Shown in pieces: positions 9,335 through 18,303 of a stretch of DNA of 64,000 bases (the stretch's first letter is position 1; each line of letters starts with the position of its first letter). This stretch comes from Bacteroidota bacterium (GTDB taxonomy: Bacteria; Bacteroidota; Bacteroidia; Cytophagales; Cyclobacteriaceae): contig JAFDYU010000014.1 of assembly GCA_018267285.1 (NCBI GenBank), positions 1-64,000 of the forward strand, given 5' to 3'. The translations under genes were made by a program, and so were the position numbers. The notes under the pieces are model-generated. The model did no database searches. It saw only the letters and a list, made by a program, of their open reading frames with translations, and had not been told where the DNA came from.

Positions 9335-9502
9335 GCAAAACTCAACGTGCAAGAAAAGAAATTATTTGTGGGGGGGCAATAGTAAATACGATTAGCGCGT
9401 AAAATTTCAGAATAAAATGATCTTCCTGTTTTTGAGTCTCAATTTTTTTATATAATTATATCCCTGACAGATATCGTGAGAAACTTCCGCAATTTGATTG
9501 TA

Positions 9503-10711
9503 ATGCAGACAAGCCCTACAAAAACCAGAATCCAGTCTATTGATGTACTTCGTGGATTGGTTATGGTTATCATGGCATTAGACCATGTACGTGATTTTAT
9601 TTATAAAGCTGATCTAACGAAAGCTGCCGATGCAGCCTTGGATCCCACCAACATGAAGACTACTTTTCCTGCGTTGTTCTTCACCCGGTGGGTTACTCAT
9701 TTTTGTGCTCCTATCTTTGTTTTTCTGGCAGGAACTTCCATTTACTTGATGAGCCAGAAGATGACAAAAAATGAGTTGAGTGTTTTTCTTTTTAAACGAG
9801 GTATTTTTCTAATCTTACTCGAAGTAACAATAGTTACGTTTGGCTGGTCGTTCAATCCTTTTTTTAATGTCTTCATTTTACAAGTTATCTGGGCTATTGG
9901 CATAAGCATGATTTTGCTCGGTTTCGTTATTCACCTTAGATACAAAATAATTTTTGCGATCGGGCTATTAATTGTTGTGGGCCACAATATCCTCGATATT
10001 CCTTCAATTGCAGCACCTCTAAAAGGCACCCTACTCTCCAACTTGGTTTACTTTACCAACTTTACTTTCTACACAATCACTACAAATCATTTAGTTATTG
10101 TGGCATATGCTTTTCTGCCCTGGGCAGGCGTGATGATGCTGGGCTATTGCATGGGCAAGTTGTACGAAAAAAATTCAAATGATGCCTTGCGCAGAACGAT
10201 TTTATTAAAACTCGGACTACTGATAACGTTTGCATTTATTCTTATCAGGCTGAGCAATCTTTACGGTGATCCGATTCCCTGGTCAACTCAGCCCCGTGGC
10301 CCTGTTTTTACATTCCTTTCTTTTTTAAATCTAAACAAATACCCTCCCTCATTTTTATTTATTGCCATGACGATAGGGCCAGCGATGGTTTCCCTCTCGT
10401 TCTTAGAAAAAATTCAAAACTCGTTCACCAACACAATGAATGTATTCGGTAAAGTGCCTATGCTTTACTACGTTCTGCATTTATATTTTATTCATGTTGG
10501 TTTGGTAGTAATTTTTTTTATGCAAGGATTCAGCGTTGAAAATATAATATCTTCAAGTAATCCATTTTATTTCAAACCAAACGGAATAGGCTTTGGGTTA
10601 GTTGGCACCTATATCGTGTGGATTGTCATCGTGGTAATCTTATACCCTCTTTGCAAAAAATACAGTGAATACAAAAGCACGCACAAACAGTGGTGGCTGA
10701 GCTATCTTTAA
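9503..10711 (+). CDS. DUF1624/heparan-alpha-glucosaminide acetyltransferase-like membrane protein
   Basis: About 402 residues from ATG (MQTSPTKTRIQSIDVLRG); a GTG 27 bases upstream would add nine residues. The SIDVLRGLVMVIMALDHVRD segment is the N-terminal signature of DUF1624 and HGSNAT-like integral membrane acyltransferases, with Asp and His that line the acyl-CoA site in the family. About ten hydrophobic segments follow. The family moves acetyl groups across the membrane to sugars; the acceptor here is unknown. The gene stands alone between divergent and convergent neighbours. Confidence 0.82.
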   Translation: MQTSPTKTRIQSIDVLRGLVMVIMALDHVRDFIYKADLTKAADAALDPTNMKTTFPALFFTRWVTHFCAPIFVFLAGTSIYLMSQKMTKNELSVFLFKRGIFLILLEVTIVTFGWSFNPFFNVFILQVIWAIGISMILLGFVIHLRYKIIFAIGLLIVVGHNILDIPSIAAPLKGTLLSNLVYFTNFTFYTITTNHLVIVAYAFLPWAGVMMLGYCMGKLYEKNSNDALRRTILLKLGLLITFAFILIRLSNLYGDPIPWSTQPRGPVFTFLSFLNLNKYPPSFLFIAMTIGPAMVSLSFLEKIQNSFTNTMNVFGKVPMLYYVLHLYFIHVGLVVIFFMQGFSVENIISSSNPFYFKPNGIGFGLVGTYIVWIVIVVILYPLCKKYSEYKSTHKQWWLSYL

Positions 10712-10715
10712 AAGA

Positions 10716-11399
10716 TTATTTCAACAATTTCTGAATGCCATCATCCGGCTCAATATTGTTCATCTGTATTACAATCTGTTCGGCACGCAGGCTTACATAG
10801 GGTGAAGGAGGGTTGACTCTATATATTTTGGGGTTGGGAAGGCCTGCCGTGATTTGCGCGGCTTCCATTCGCGAAAGTTTCTTGGCCGGTTTCTTAAAAT
10901 AATAGTTGGCGGCAGCCTCAATACCAAAAACACCCTTGCCCATTTCGCTTACATTAAGATACATTTCTAATATTCTACGCTTGCCCCACACCAATTCAAT
11001 CATGAAGGTAGTGTAGGCTTCCAAGCCTTTTCTAATCCAACTTCTCCCCTGCCATAAAAAAACATTTTTTGCTACTTGCTGGCTTATGGTAGATGCACCG
11101 CGCGTGCGCTTCCATTTTTTATTTCGGTTTTTGAGCGCCTCTTTAATACTGGCCATATCAAACCCGTTGTGGTCTGGAAAGAGTTGATCTTCTGAGGCCA
11201 TCACTGCCAACCGAATGTTGGGCGACATATCTTCGAGATCAATGTAATCACGCTTCAGTCCATATCCACCCGACCAGCTTGTGAATTGCGTAATGGTTAA
11301 GGGCGGATTAATCCAGCGCAGCAAAACGATGTACAGCAATTGCGCTGCAAAAAGAATGAGGAAAATCTTCCAAGCCTTTTTGAAAATTTTCTTGACCAT
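10716..11399 (-). CDS. mtgA: Monofunctional biosynthetic peptidoglycan transglycosylase
   Basis: A GT51 glycosyltransferase of 227 residues that polymerises lipid II into glycan strands. One N-terminal membrane anchor (about 11-28) is followed by the five GT51 motifs. These include MASEDQLFPDHNGFD with catalytic Glu70, RGASTISQQVAKN at about 100-112, KRRILEMYLN, and GVFGIEAAANYYFKKP. There is no transpeptidase domain, which separates it from class A PBPs. The gene is convergent with the DUF1624-like gene, with four bases between their ends. Confidence 0.95.
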   Translation of the reverse strand: MVKKIFKKAWKIFLILFAAQLLYIVLLRWINPPLTITQFTSWSGGYGLKRDYIDLEDMSPNIRLAVMASEDQLFPDHNGFDMASIKEALKNRNKKWKRTRGASTISQQVAKNVFLWQGRSWIRKGLEAYTTFMIELVWGKRRILEMYLNVSEMGKGVFGIEAAANYYFKKPAKKLSRMEAAQITAGLPNPKIYRVNPPSPYVSLRAEQIVIQMNNIEPDDGIQKLLK

Positions 11400-11443
11400 G
11401 CCGCCAACTTATAAGCGATGTTACTGATTTATCAGGAAACCTG

Positions 11444-12733
11444 CTAATCAAAAATAATGATAGCCGAAAACCACAATGCGTTGCTTTTTAAATGAAGTTG
11501 TCCGTTGTGCAGCAAAACGATTTTGTTTGCAATCCACAGGCCCATACCAAGCCCGGGGCTTGCTACTTCGGCCTTTGAAAATTCTCGTTTAAATTGATCG
11601 GGATTATCAATCGGTTGGGTTATTGAATTTTTTATTTCAATGCTCGCTCGCGGATTCATTTTTAATAAAACATCCACAACCGTTCCTTCGGGCGAATATT
11701 TAATAGCGTTTTCCAATAAGTTGATGATTACATTTTCAAGTTTGTCCTCATCGGCCTCAACAAAGATATTTTCAGCTTGCTCCAACTCAATCCGAACGGT
11801 CGTGTTTTTTTCTTCACTTAAATATTTTATTTTTTTCAAAGCGACATAAAGCAGCTCGCTCAATTCAACTGATTTTTTTCTCAATAGAAGCGATTCCGAT
11901 TTCAGTTGACTGATCATCAGAAAGTCGTTTACGGTTCTTTCCAGTCGTTCCACTTCTTTCAACATCTCATGCCAACGGCTTTCTTTTTGCACCAGAGTAA
12001 GCTCAGCTTTCATTACGGTTAATGGAGTTCGAAGTTCGTGTGCTGCCGATGCAAAAAAATTGGTTTGGATTTGAATGGAATTCTCAATGCGGGTTAACAT
12101 ATCGTTGATGGTAACTGCCAACTGCCTGTTTTCGTCTTCGGTTGATGGCACCGGCACGCGCTCAATGCTTTTGGCTGCGTTAATATTTTGAGCTGCTTCA
12201 ATTATTTTTAAAATGGGCCTAAGGGTATATCCCGAAACCAAATAAACGAGTAAGCCGGCAATCAAAATAGAGCCCAGGTTGGCAACAAAAAGGTACAATC
12301 GCAATTCTTTGATTTGCACGAACTGATGTTGATTGCTGCGGCCAATGTACAACGTCAGTTCACCGTTTCCATATTCAAGTGGGCGGCTAAGCCCTACAAA
12401 TTTCAACGTATCATATTCGATGACGGGTTGATGAAAATCTTTTACTTCAACCGGGAAACCGGGCGATGCAAAAATTGAGTCTTTTTGAATTTCGTTGCCA
12501 GCCTGTAGGTACACCAAATAGCCTACCGGTGGCAACGGCACAATCGGTGGGTCTGTTTTTACCCGACTTAAAATTCGCTCGCCTTCCGATTTTAATTCTT
12601 TTGTATCGGCCTCTACCAGAATATTTTTTACGTTGGAATAAATGAGGTAGTTAACCGGCAAAATAATCATCACAAAAACGCCTACAAAAATGAGGGCTGT
12701 TTTGCTTTGGGTTTTGATGAAGTGGTTTGTCAA
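11444..12733 (-). CDS. Sensor histidine kinase
   Basis: A 429-residue membrane kinase. Two membrane segments (about 13-34 and 146-168) flank a periplasmic sensor region of about 110 residues. A HAMP-like linker follows, then HisKA with phospho-acceptor His232 in AAHELRTPLTV, and a HATPase domain (N box NVIINLLENAIKYS, G box GLGMGLWIANKI). The start is TTG directly abutting the TGA of the response regulator gene, so the pair is translationally coupled. The sensor is likely to read an envelope or ion signal like the CusS/QseC type, but the ligand cannot be deduced. Confidence 0.92.
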   Translation of the reverse strand: MTNHFIKTQSKTALIFVGVFVMIILPVNYLIYSNVKNILVEADTKELKSEGERILSRVKTDPPIVPLPPVGYLVYLQAGNEIQKDSIFASPGFPVEVKDFHQPVIEYDTLKFVGLSRPLEYGNGELTLYIGRSNQHQFVQIKELRLYLFVANLGSILIAGLLVYLVSGYTLRPILKIIEAAQNINAAKSIERVPVPSTEDENRQLAVTINDMLTRIENSIQIQTNFFASAAHELRTPLTVMKAELTLVQKESRWHEMLKEVERLERTVNDFLMISQLKSESLLLRKKSVELSELLYVALKKIKYLSEEKNTTVRIELEQAENIFVEADEDKLENVIINLLENAIKYSPEGTVVDVLLKMNPRASIEIKNSITQPIDNPDQFKREFSKAEVASPGLGMGLWIANKIVLLHNGQLHLKSNALWFSAIIIFD

Positions 12734-13408
12734 TCAACCTTTGATTAATTCGCCTTCAATATAATAACCGATACCAATTTTAGTTTGAATAATGTTTTCA
12801 TCGGCCAGTTTTTTTCTCAACTGCGAGAGGTGCACTTCAATTACATTGCTGCCCATGTCGAAATTTACTTCCCAAACTTTTTCAGCTATTTCCGTTTTTG
12901 TCACCACCCTGTTGCAGTTCGACAGCAACAACTCTAAAAGAGAAAATTCTCTTTTGGTGAGCGAAATTTCTTTTTGTTTTGCAATTACTTTTCGTGCGAG
13001 TAGGTCCATTTGCAAATCTCCCAATTTGTAACTTGTAAAACTTCTTGCGGTTCCTCTTCGGGTTACTGCCCTGATGCGTGCCAGAAATTCACCGAAATCA
13101 AAAGGTTTTTTTATGTAATCTACCGCCCCTTTGTCGAGCCCTTTAATCACCCGGTCCGCACTGTTGATGGCGCTCATAATGATCACAGGTGTTTTTATGT
13201 CGAAGTCTTTCAGGTTATCGATTACTTCAAACCCGGTTTGGCCGGGCAACATCAAATCCAATATAATAAGGTCGTAAGCCAAAGATGCTGCCAGGCTGAG
13301 GGCTTCGCTGCCATTGGCAACACTGTCTACCGTATAGCCGTTTTGTTCGAGTCCCTTTTTTACAAACGCATTGAGTTTGGGTTCGTCTTCAACCAAAAGA
13401 ATTTTCAT
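12734..13408 (-). CDS. OmpR/PhoB-family response regulator
   Basis: A 224-residue regulator: receiver domain (residues 1-115) with acidic pocket EDE at 7-9, phospho-acceptor Asp51 in LIILDLMLPG, Lys102 in DYIKKPFDFGE, and a winged-helix DNA-binding domain with SLTKREFSLLELL and NVIEVHLSQLRKKL. It is the cognate partner of the kinase that follows. Its start overlaps the stop of the upstream secreted-protein gene by four bases (ATGA), so all three genes are co-expressed. Confidence 0.94.
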   Translation of the reverse strand: MKILLVEDEPKLNAFVKKGLEQNGYTVDSVANGSEALSLAASLAYDLIILDLMLPGQTGFEVIDNLKDFDIKTPVIIMSAINSADRVIKGLDKGAVDYIKKPFDFGEFLARIRAVTRRGTARSFTSYKLGDLQMDLLARKVIAKQKEISLTKREFSLLELLLSNCNRVVTKTEIAEKVWEVNFDMGSNVIEVHLSQLRKKLADENIIQTKIGIGYYIEGELIKG

Positions 13409-14613
13409 GGGTGGTAGAGTTGAAATAATTTACCATCAATTTGAATTTTTTCAGGAGTTACTATGCGGTAGTCTTTATTGTAAATTTCTCCTATTTTTTT
13501 TACTCGTTCTTTACCCGCTACTATAATTTCTTTCCCTTTATGAAAAAGTGTCCCGAGTTGCTGTGCCATCAAGGCATCGATTTCAATATAATACTCTGAA
13601 GCTACGATAACGCTCATCACGTTGCCTCTGTCTGTTTTATTAATCTTTGTGATTTTGCCTTTTAGCTCAACATCAGCATGTTGGTGGTCTCCGTCTGCAC
13701 CTCCAAAAAAATTAAATTGTTCGATCAGCAATGTATCGGCATCCTGAATAACCGCATGAAGTTCGGGCATATTGTATTTAAGATTAATGGGGTATTCCCG
13801 TCCATAATAGACTTTTAATTCGGTATTGGGTTTTAAAAAAGAATGAACACGCTGAGCTTCTTCTGCCGGAAACGATACTATAAATTCTGAACCATCCGGC
13901 TTCTTAAATTTAGCTCCAATACACACATGGTTTTGTTTAAATAGAAAAGACTGCAATTCAGCAATTTCTTTTTTTAGTATAATCAACGAATACACCTCAC
14001 TAACATCTTTAATGGGATATTGATATCCTTCTTCGTATTTCATTGGATAACCGTAAAAGGAAACCAGATCTCCTTTCTTCAGTTTTTTTGTTTGATCTGC
14101 AAACAGTTTCACCATCCAATAATTGTAGCCCACCAGCCCGTGTTCGAAAATCACTCCTTTGTCAACGTCCATCAGATTATATTTTTCGACCACCTTCTTA
14201 TCGAGAAATATTTTATAGTTAGTTAAACTCTTTTTATGTTGGGGTTCTTTCACCTCCATCCACTGGCTGCCTATTTTTATTTGAACGATATTGGAAGTGC
14301 CTATATACCACGAAAATTTTTTATTGGTTTTATCCAGGTTTTTGTAAAGAGTACGCCAATTCGGGTTTACTTCAGCCTTAACCGTTACCACATCTCCCGG
14401 TTTAATTTTTTGCGAGAATAATTTTCCGTAGGATGGGTAGAACCGAAATGATTCGATTTCACCGTTTACATCCAAATTCATTCGTGACAAGGCAAAATTC
14501 GCCCCAGGCTCAATTGAGGTTACTCTCCCGGAAAATTCCGTTACTTCAAATTTTATCTGGGCAACGGAAATGAGAGGAAATAAAAAAAATAAAACAACGT
14601 AAAACGACTTCAT
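13405..14613 (-). CDS. Exported protein of unknown function, co-encoded with a two-component system
   Basis: A 402-residue protein with a signal peptide (FYVVLFFLFPLISVAQ). It contains repeated beta-rich units that look alike: GRVTSIEPGANFALSRMN...SFRFYPS...KPGDVVTVKAEV near the N terminus and ELKGKITKINKTDRGNVMSVIVASEYYIEID...GKEIIVAGKER near the C terminus. The middle has FIVSFPAEEAQRVHSFLKPNTELKVYYG. These resemble OB-fold modules, an inference from pattern only. I do not recognise the family. The start of the response regulator gene overlaps its stop, which hints that it feeds the sensor or is autoregulated by the pair. Confidence 0.7.
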   Translation of the reverse strand: MKSFYVVLFFLFPLISVAQIKFEVTEFSGRVTSIEPGANFALSRMNLDVNGEIESFRFYPSYGKLFSQKIKPGDVVTVKAEVNPNWRTLYKNLDKTNKKFSWYIGTSNIVQIKIGSQWMEVKEPQHKKSLTNYKIFLDKKVVEKYNLMDVDKGVIFEHGLVGYNYWMVKLFADQTKKLKKGDLVSFYGYPMKYEEGYQYPIKDVSEVYSLIILKKEIAELQSFLFKQNHVCIGAKFKKPDGSEFIVSFPAEEAQRVHSFLKPNTELKVYYGREYPINLKYNMPELHAVIQDADTLLIEQFNFFGGADGDHQHADVELKGKITKINKTDRGNVMSVIVASEYYIEIDALMAQQLGTLFHKGKEIIVAGKERVKKIGEIYNKDYRIVTPEKIQIDGKLFQLYHP

Positions 14614-14721
14614 AGCTTCCCGTATTTTGTTTCCGAAAATACAAGAAGCAACTAAAGGTTGACTGAATCGCGAATTAATTTTTCTTAAGGCGTTTGCGAC
14701 CGACCCAGAAAATAGTCCACA

Positions 14722-14886
14722 TTATTTCTTGCCGATTACATAATACAACGCTGGCCCGAGTAGTGGAAGAAAAACTACCGCGATGATCCACAATATTTTC
14801 TTTTCAATGTCTTTGTTGCCTTTTAAAATATCAAGCACAACAATGACATCGAGAACAAGTACTGCTAAATAAATAAGTGTGCTCAT
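14722..14886 (-). CDS. PLDc_N-like small membrane protein
   Basis: A 54-residue protein beginning MSTLIYLAVLVLDVIVVLDI. It has two membrane helices separated by a short polar loop (GNKDIEKK), the second including WIIAVVFLPLLGPALYY, and ends GKK. The W-x(6)-P-x-x-G-x-x-x-Y pattern is that of the phospholipase D N-terminal (PLDc_N) family, found as stand-alone micro-proteins in Bacteroidota. The stop and the next upstream OmpA gene are close (start 11 bases after that gene's stop), so it may share its transcript. Function unknown. Confidence 0.78.
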   Translation of the reverse strand: MSTLIYLAVLVLDVIVVLDILKGNKDIEKKILWIIAVVFLPLLGPALYYVIGKK

Positions 14887-14897
14887 AATAAAGAGGA

Positions 14898-15845
14898 TTA
14901 ATTGTTATCCAGTATTTTAAAGAGTTGGTCAAGGTTGGGTGTCACAATAATTTCAGTGCGTCTGTTCTTCTGTTTGTTTTGTGCACTGTCGTTAGGTGCT
15001 ACAGGAGAAAATTCTCCTTTTCCAGCCGAAGTAATTTGGTGAGGCGACATACCTGCCTTAATTAAAATGCGGGTAATGGAGGTGGCGCGCAACACACTTA
15101 AATCCCAATTGTCTTCGAACTGTTGAGAAGCTTTGGCAATCGGCACGTTGTCGGTATGGCCTTCGATCATTACCTGAATATCTTTTTGATCTTTAATGGC
15201 TTTGGCTAATTGTTGCAATGCCCCCTGGCCTTTTTTATCCACGGTTGTACTGCCCGACCCAAACAATAATTGCTCGGCCAACGAAACATACACTTTGCCG
15301 TTCTTCACTTTCACTGTTAAATCATTTTCTTTAAAATTGAGCAGTGCATTGGTAATTTTATTTTTCAAATCTTGCACAGCCTTATCTTTGTTGGCCAAAA
15401 CCTGTTCAAGTTCGTTTACTTTTTTTTCGCGTTCGGCAAGGCTGTTGCTGAGCGAATCATTCGCGTTGCGTATCCTTTCCAGATTATCCTGAATCGCCAA
15501 AAGCTGATCGCGTTGCTGAGCCAAATCCTGGCTCAACCGTCCGCTTTTGGTTAGCGATGTTTTGTAACTCGCATTCAGCTTTTCAAATTCATTGTTCAGG
15601 TCAGTAAATTTTTTAGTGCCCGCTAGCAGGTTAGTGGCAAGATCGACCGAATCTTGCTTTAATTTTTTTAATGATTCGTTGAGGTGTGAAATGGATGTGT
15701 TTGCCTCGTCAAGCTGTTTGGATTTATCGGCCAGCTCGCCTTCGGTTTTTATTTTTTGAGCCAGGATGTCGTCAAACTTTTTTTTCGAGACGATACAGGA
15801 AGAGAGCAGGCATGAAATGGCCAAGAGTGCAGCGGTTGTTTTCAT
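14898..15845 (-). CDS. OmpA-family lipoprotein with coiled coil
   Basis: A 315-residue protein. A lipobox is visible in ISCLLSSCIVSKKKFDD, so an outer-membrane lipoprotein is expected. Residues about 20-170 form a long coiled coil (LDEANTSISHLNESLKKL and similar heptads). The C-terminal OmpA/MotB-like peptidoglycan-binding domain carries IEGHTDNVPI, NWDLSVLRATSI and NKQKNRRTEI. Such proteins tether the outer membrane to peptidoglycan. A strong Bacteroidota-type promoter lies just upstream at 15870-15899. Confidence 0.92.
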   Translation of the reverse strand: MKTTAALLAISCLLSSCIVSKKKFDDILAQKIKTEGELADKSKQLDEANTSISHLNESLKKLKQDSVDLATNLLAGTKKFTDLNNEFEKLNASYKTSLTKSGRLSQDLAQQRDQLLAIQDNLERIRNANDSLSNSLAEREKKVNELEQVLANKDKAVQDLKNKITNALLNFKENDLTVKVKNGKVYVSLAEQLLFGSGSTTVDKKGQGALQQLAKAIKDQKDIQVMIEGHTDNVPIAKASQQFEDNWDLSVLRATSITRILIKAGMSPHQITSAGKGEFSPVAPNDSAQNKQKNRRTEIIVTPNLDQLFKILDNN

Positions 15846-15869
15846 AAATGAAGTTTAAAAAATATAAAA

Positions 15870-15899
15870 CAAAATTATCCATTATTCATTGGAAGACAA
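15870..15899 (-). promoter_or_regulatory. Bacteroidota-type promoter of the OmpA-family gene
   Basis: On the minus strand, TTG (15897-15899), a 19-base spacer and TAATTTTG (15870-15877) match the -33 TTG / -7 TAnnTTTG consensus with the expected spacing. It lies 24 bases upstream of the ATG at 15845. Confidence 0.7.
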
Positions 15900-15933
15900 C
15901 AGTACTTGCTCTTATCTTTCATAAAAAAAGATT

Positions 15934-16791
15934 ATGGAAGGCATGCTCAAACCCGGCTCATTCAATAACAAAACCATCATTATCACCGGAGGCGGAACAG
16001 GCCTGGGGCGCTCCATCGGAAAATACTTGTTGCAACTTGGAGCAAACCTGGTTATTGCCAGTCGGAAAAAAGAAGTTATCGACAAAACGGCAGCCGAACT
16101 AACACAGGAAACTAAAGGCAACGTGCTGGCTGTGCCGTGCGATGTGCGCAAATACGAAGACATAGTTGCTGTAATCAAAGAAGCCGAGAATCGATTTGGA
16201 AAAATTGATGCCGTATTGAATAATGCCGCAGGCAATTTTATCAGCCCCACCGAACGCCTCTCGCACCGCGCCTTCGACATCGTTGTTGATATTGTTTTGC
16301 GGGGAACTTATTACACTACCCTTGCGGCCGGGAAAAACTGGATCGAAAAAAAACAAGCCGGAACATTTCTGAATATTGTAACCACCTATTCGTGGACTGG
16401 TTCCGGATACGTGGTTCCGTCTGCGTGCGGCAAAGCCGGTGTGCTTGCACTCACCCGCTCGCTCGCTGTGGAATGGGCCAAGTACAACATCCGCAGCAAT
16501 GCTATTGCCCCAGGGCCATTCCCCACCGAAGGCGCGTGGAGCCGGCTGCTACCGGGCGACCTCGCAAAAAAATTTGATCCTGCCAAAAGAATTCCGCTCG
16601 GGCGAGTGGGCGAGCATCAAGAGCTTGCCAACCTTGCCGCATACTTGCTTTCCGATTATTCCGCTTACGTAAATGGTGAGGTGATTACCATTGATGGAGG
16701 TGAGTGGCTCAAGAGCGGTGGTGAATTCAGCCACCTCGAAATGATACCCAACGAAATGTGGGACATGCTGGAAAAGATGAGAGGGAAATGA
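15934..16791 (+). CDS. 2,4-dienoyl-CoA reductase (SDR family)
   Basis: A 285-residue short-chain dehydrogenase. The Rossmann motif GGGTGLG is at 19-25 and NNAAGN at 95-100. Instead of the classical YxxxK it has Tyr151, Ser162 and Lys166, with the pattern TTYSWTGSGYVVPSACGKAG. This spacing (Tyr+11 Ser, +4 Lys) is that of mitochondrial 2,4-dienoyl-CoA reductase DECR1, as are EWAKYNIRSNAIAPGP and the C-terminal GGEWLKSGGEF. The enzyme reduces dienoyl-CoA intermediates of unsaturated fatty acid beta-oxidation with NADPH. The START-like gene begins four bases after its stop, suggesting one transcript. Confidence 0.9.
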   Translation: MEGMLKPGSFNNKTIIITGGGTGLGRSIGKYLLQLGANLVIASRKKEVIDKTAAELTQETKGNVLAVPCDVRKYEDIVAVIKEAENRFGKIDAVLNNAAGNFISPTERLSHRAFDIVVDIVLRGTYYTTLAAGKNWIEKKQAGTFLNIVTTYSWTGSGYVVPSACGKAGVLALTRSLAVEWAKYNIRSNAIAPGPFPTEGAWSRLLPGDLAKKFDPAKRIPLGRVGEHQELANLAAYLLSDYSAYVNGEVITIDGGEWLKSGGEFSHLEMIPNEMWDMLEKMRGK

Positions 16792-16794
16792 CAC

Positions 16795-17403
16795 TTGATT
16801 TTGAAAGGCCATTGCTTTATACTCTTGATTGCCAGCTCGTTTTCACCTGTCGTGGCGCAATCCGACTGTACCCTCCGCAAAGATCAAGACAGCATTAAAG
16901 TTTACACATGTAATACCGATACTTCAAAATTCAAATCCATCCGTACTGAATTAACGGTTCATGCCAACTTGGAGCAACTCGAAAATTTCATCCTCGATAT
17001 CAAAAATTATATCGCTTGGCAATACAATACTGTAGAATCAAAAATCTTGAAAAAGATCAGCAAATCAGAATACCTTTATTATGTAAAGATTGAGGCCCCT
17101 TGGCCAGTGGCTGACCGAGACATGGTGATTCGCTTGCGCACAATCCACCTTACCGATACACAACTTTATATTTCAGCAAATACAGAGTCAGGGATTATTC
17201 CTGAAAAAAAAGGGTTGGTTCGCGTGCCCACATCGCGTTCGCAATGGACCGCCATAGAGCAAAAAAAAAATCGAATTGCAATCAACTATTCAATTCAAAT
17301 AGACCCGGGAGGCAATGTGCCTTCTTGGCTTGTTAATTGGGTGAGCGCCAATGCTCCGTATCGGTCGTTTAAAAAGCTGAAAGAAACTCTGGAGAAAAAA
17401 TAA
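16795..17403 (+). CDS. START/SRPBCC-like lipid-binding domain protein, exported
   Basis: A 202-residue protein from a TTG start three bases downstream of the reductase stop. The N terminus is a signal peptide (HCFILLIASSFSPVVAQ). The body has a START-like layout: helix ANLEQLENFILDIKNYIAW, then beta strands including YYVKIEAPWPVADRDMVIRLR, which is a hallmark of bacterial START-domain proteins, and a long C-terminal helix. A cargo lipid or hydrophobic ligand is inferred from the fold. The link to the adjacent fatty-acid enzyme is circumstantial. Confidence 0.78.
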   Translation: MILKGHCFILLIASSFSPVVAQSDCTLRKDQDSIKVYTCNTDTSKFKSIRTELTVHANLEQLENFILDIKNYIAWQYNTVESKILKKISKSEYLYYVKIEAPWPVADRDMVIRLRTIHLTDTQLYISANTESGIIPEKKGLVRVPTSRSQWTAIEQKKNRIAINYSIQIDPGGNVPSWLVNWVSANAPYRSFKKLKETLEKK

Positions 17404-17405
17404 TT

Positions 17406-17864
17406 TCAATCGTTAATCGCAAACTCAAAGTCCTCGATCTGTTCAAGAAAAACTTTTTTTCTCAACATGGGGTGAAGTGGGTTTAACAATAAATTGAATT
17501 CACTTGGATAAACCGACAACGGCAGCCGGGCGGATGGAACAGCGAGCATCGGTGTTTTTTGTTGCAACAACCATTGCTTACCAAGTTCTTGGGTAGACGC
17601 TGGATGCGGCCGGTAGTTCCAATCTCGCGGCAGTTTGTCTTCGGGCGTAAAGCTGATTTTGCTATCTACTTTGTAGATCACCCGGCACCACTCGCGCATG
17701 CGCACGTAGGTTCCCATAATGGCCATGATCTCAGTGGCACAAAGCGATACCTGAGAGGAGGTATAAATGATTGGGTAACCTGCCGGATTCCACCGAGCAG
17801 AAGAATTGCCAAAGCCCCACGGGTTAGTACGGTGTTCGCGCGCGATAATTCGGTGAACAAACAC
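17406..17864 (-). CDS. RES-domain toxin
   Basis: A 152-residue RES domain protein from a GTG start four bases after the antitoxin stop. The family is named after conserved Arg, Glu and Ser residues; here an Arg lies in the first turn (HRIIAREHR), a second Arg with the Tyr-Thr-Ser motif in SARWNPAGYPIIYTSS, and a Glu in LCATEIM. RES toxins degrade NAD+ and arrest growth. The antitoxin-toxin order with an Xre partner is the typical RES-Xre module. All expected regions are present, so the toxin appears intact. Confidence 0.9.
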   Translation of the reverse strand: MFVHRIIAREHRTNPWGFGNSSARWNPAGYPIIYTSSQVSLCATEIMAIMGTYVRMREWCRVIYKVDSKISFTPEDKLPRDWNYRPHPASTQELGKQWLLQQKTPMLAVPSARLPLSVYPSEFNLLLNPLHPMLRKKVFLEQIEDFEFAIND

Positions 17865-17868
17865 CCGG

Positions 17869-18300
17869 TTACATTATGTTGCCAAACTGCAATGCCATCA
17901 AGGTATCTTGAACGAGTTCTATGCCAAACGGACGGCTGATTATTTCTTTAGGCGATTTACCTCCCAACGAAAAATTTTTTTCTCCAAACCAATTTTTAAA
18001 AATTGCTTCGCTTTTAAAAACATCAATGCCGGTTTTAATTAAATGATCTATTTTAGCCACTCGTTCGCTGGCGGTTACCCCAATAGCAGTTTGTTTTCCC
18101 CAACGTGCTAACGTGCGCGAAGAAACTCCGGTTATGCCGGCTGTCTCTTCTTGCGATAGGTTGAGAAACCGAAACAATGGTTGTACTCTGCCATAGGCCA
18201 TCCCATAGTTACCAATGCTTTCTTCTACTTTGCTCCAGTTCTCTTCGTTAAGAATGATGTAACCGATCTTATTATTTTTAATGCGCGAGTGTTTTTCCAT
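17869..18300 (-). CDS. Xre/MbcA/ParS-type antitoxin of the RES toxin
   Basis: About 143 residues starting MEKHSRIKNNKIGY. An in-frame ATG at 18345 lies upstream of the likely -7 box and is therefore disfavoured. The N-terminal half holds an Xre-like helix-turn-helix (LSQEETAGITGVSSRTLARW). The C-terminal half matches the MbcA/ParS/Xre toxin-binding domain (IDVFKSEAIFKNWFGEKNFSLGGKSPKEIIS...GIELVQDTLMAL). It neutralises the RES toxin and should repress its own promoter, where a matching inverted repeat is seen. Confidence 0.9.
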   Translation of the reverse strand: MEKHSRIKNNKIGYIILNEENWSKVEESIGNYGMAYGRVQPLFRFLNLSQEETAGITGVSSRTLARWGKQTAIGVTASERVAKIDHLIKTGIDVFKSEAIFKNWFGEKNFSLGGKSPKEIISRPFGIELVQDTLMALQFGNIM

Positions 18301-18303
18301 ATC

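Noticed and set aside
15913-15920. TATCTTTC as a -7 box for the dienoyl-CoA reductase gene
   Set aside because: It departs from TAnnTTTG at the last base and has no -33 TTG, so it is not listed as a promoter.
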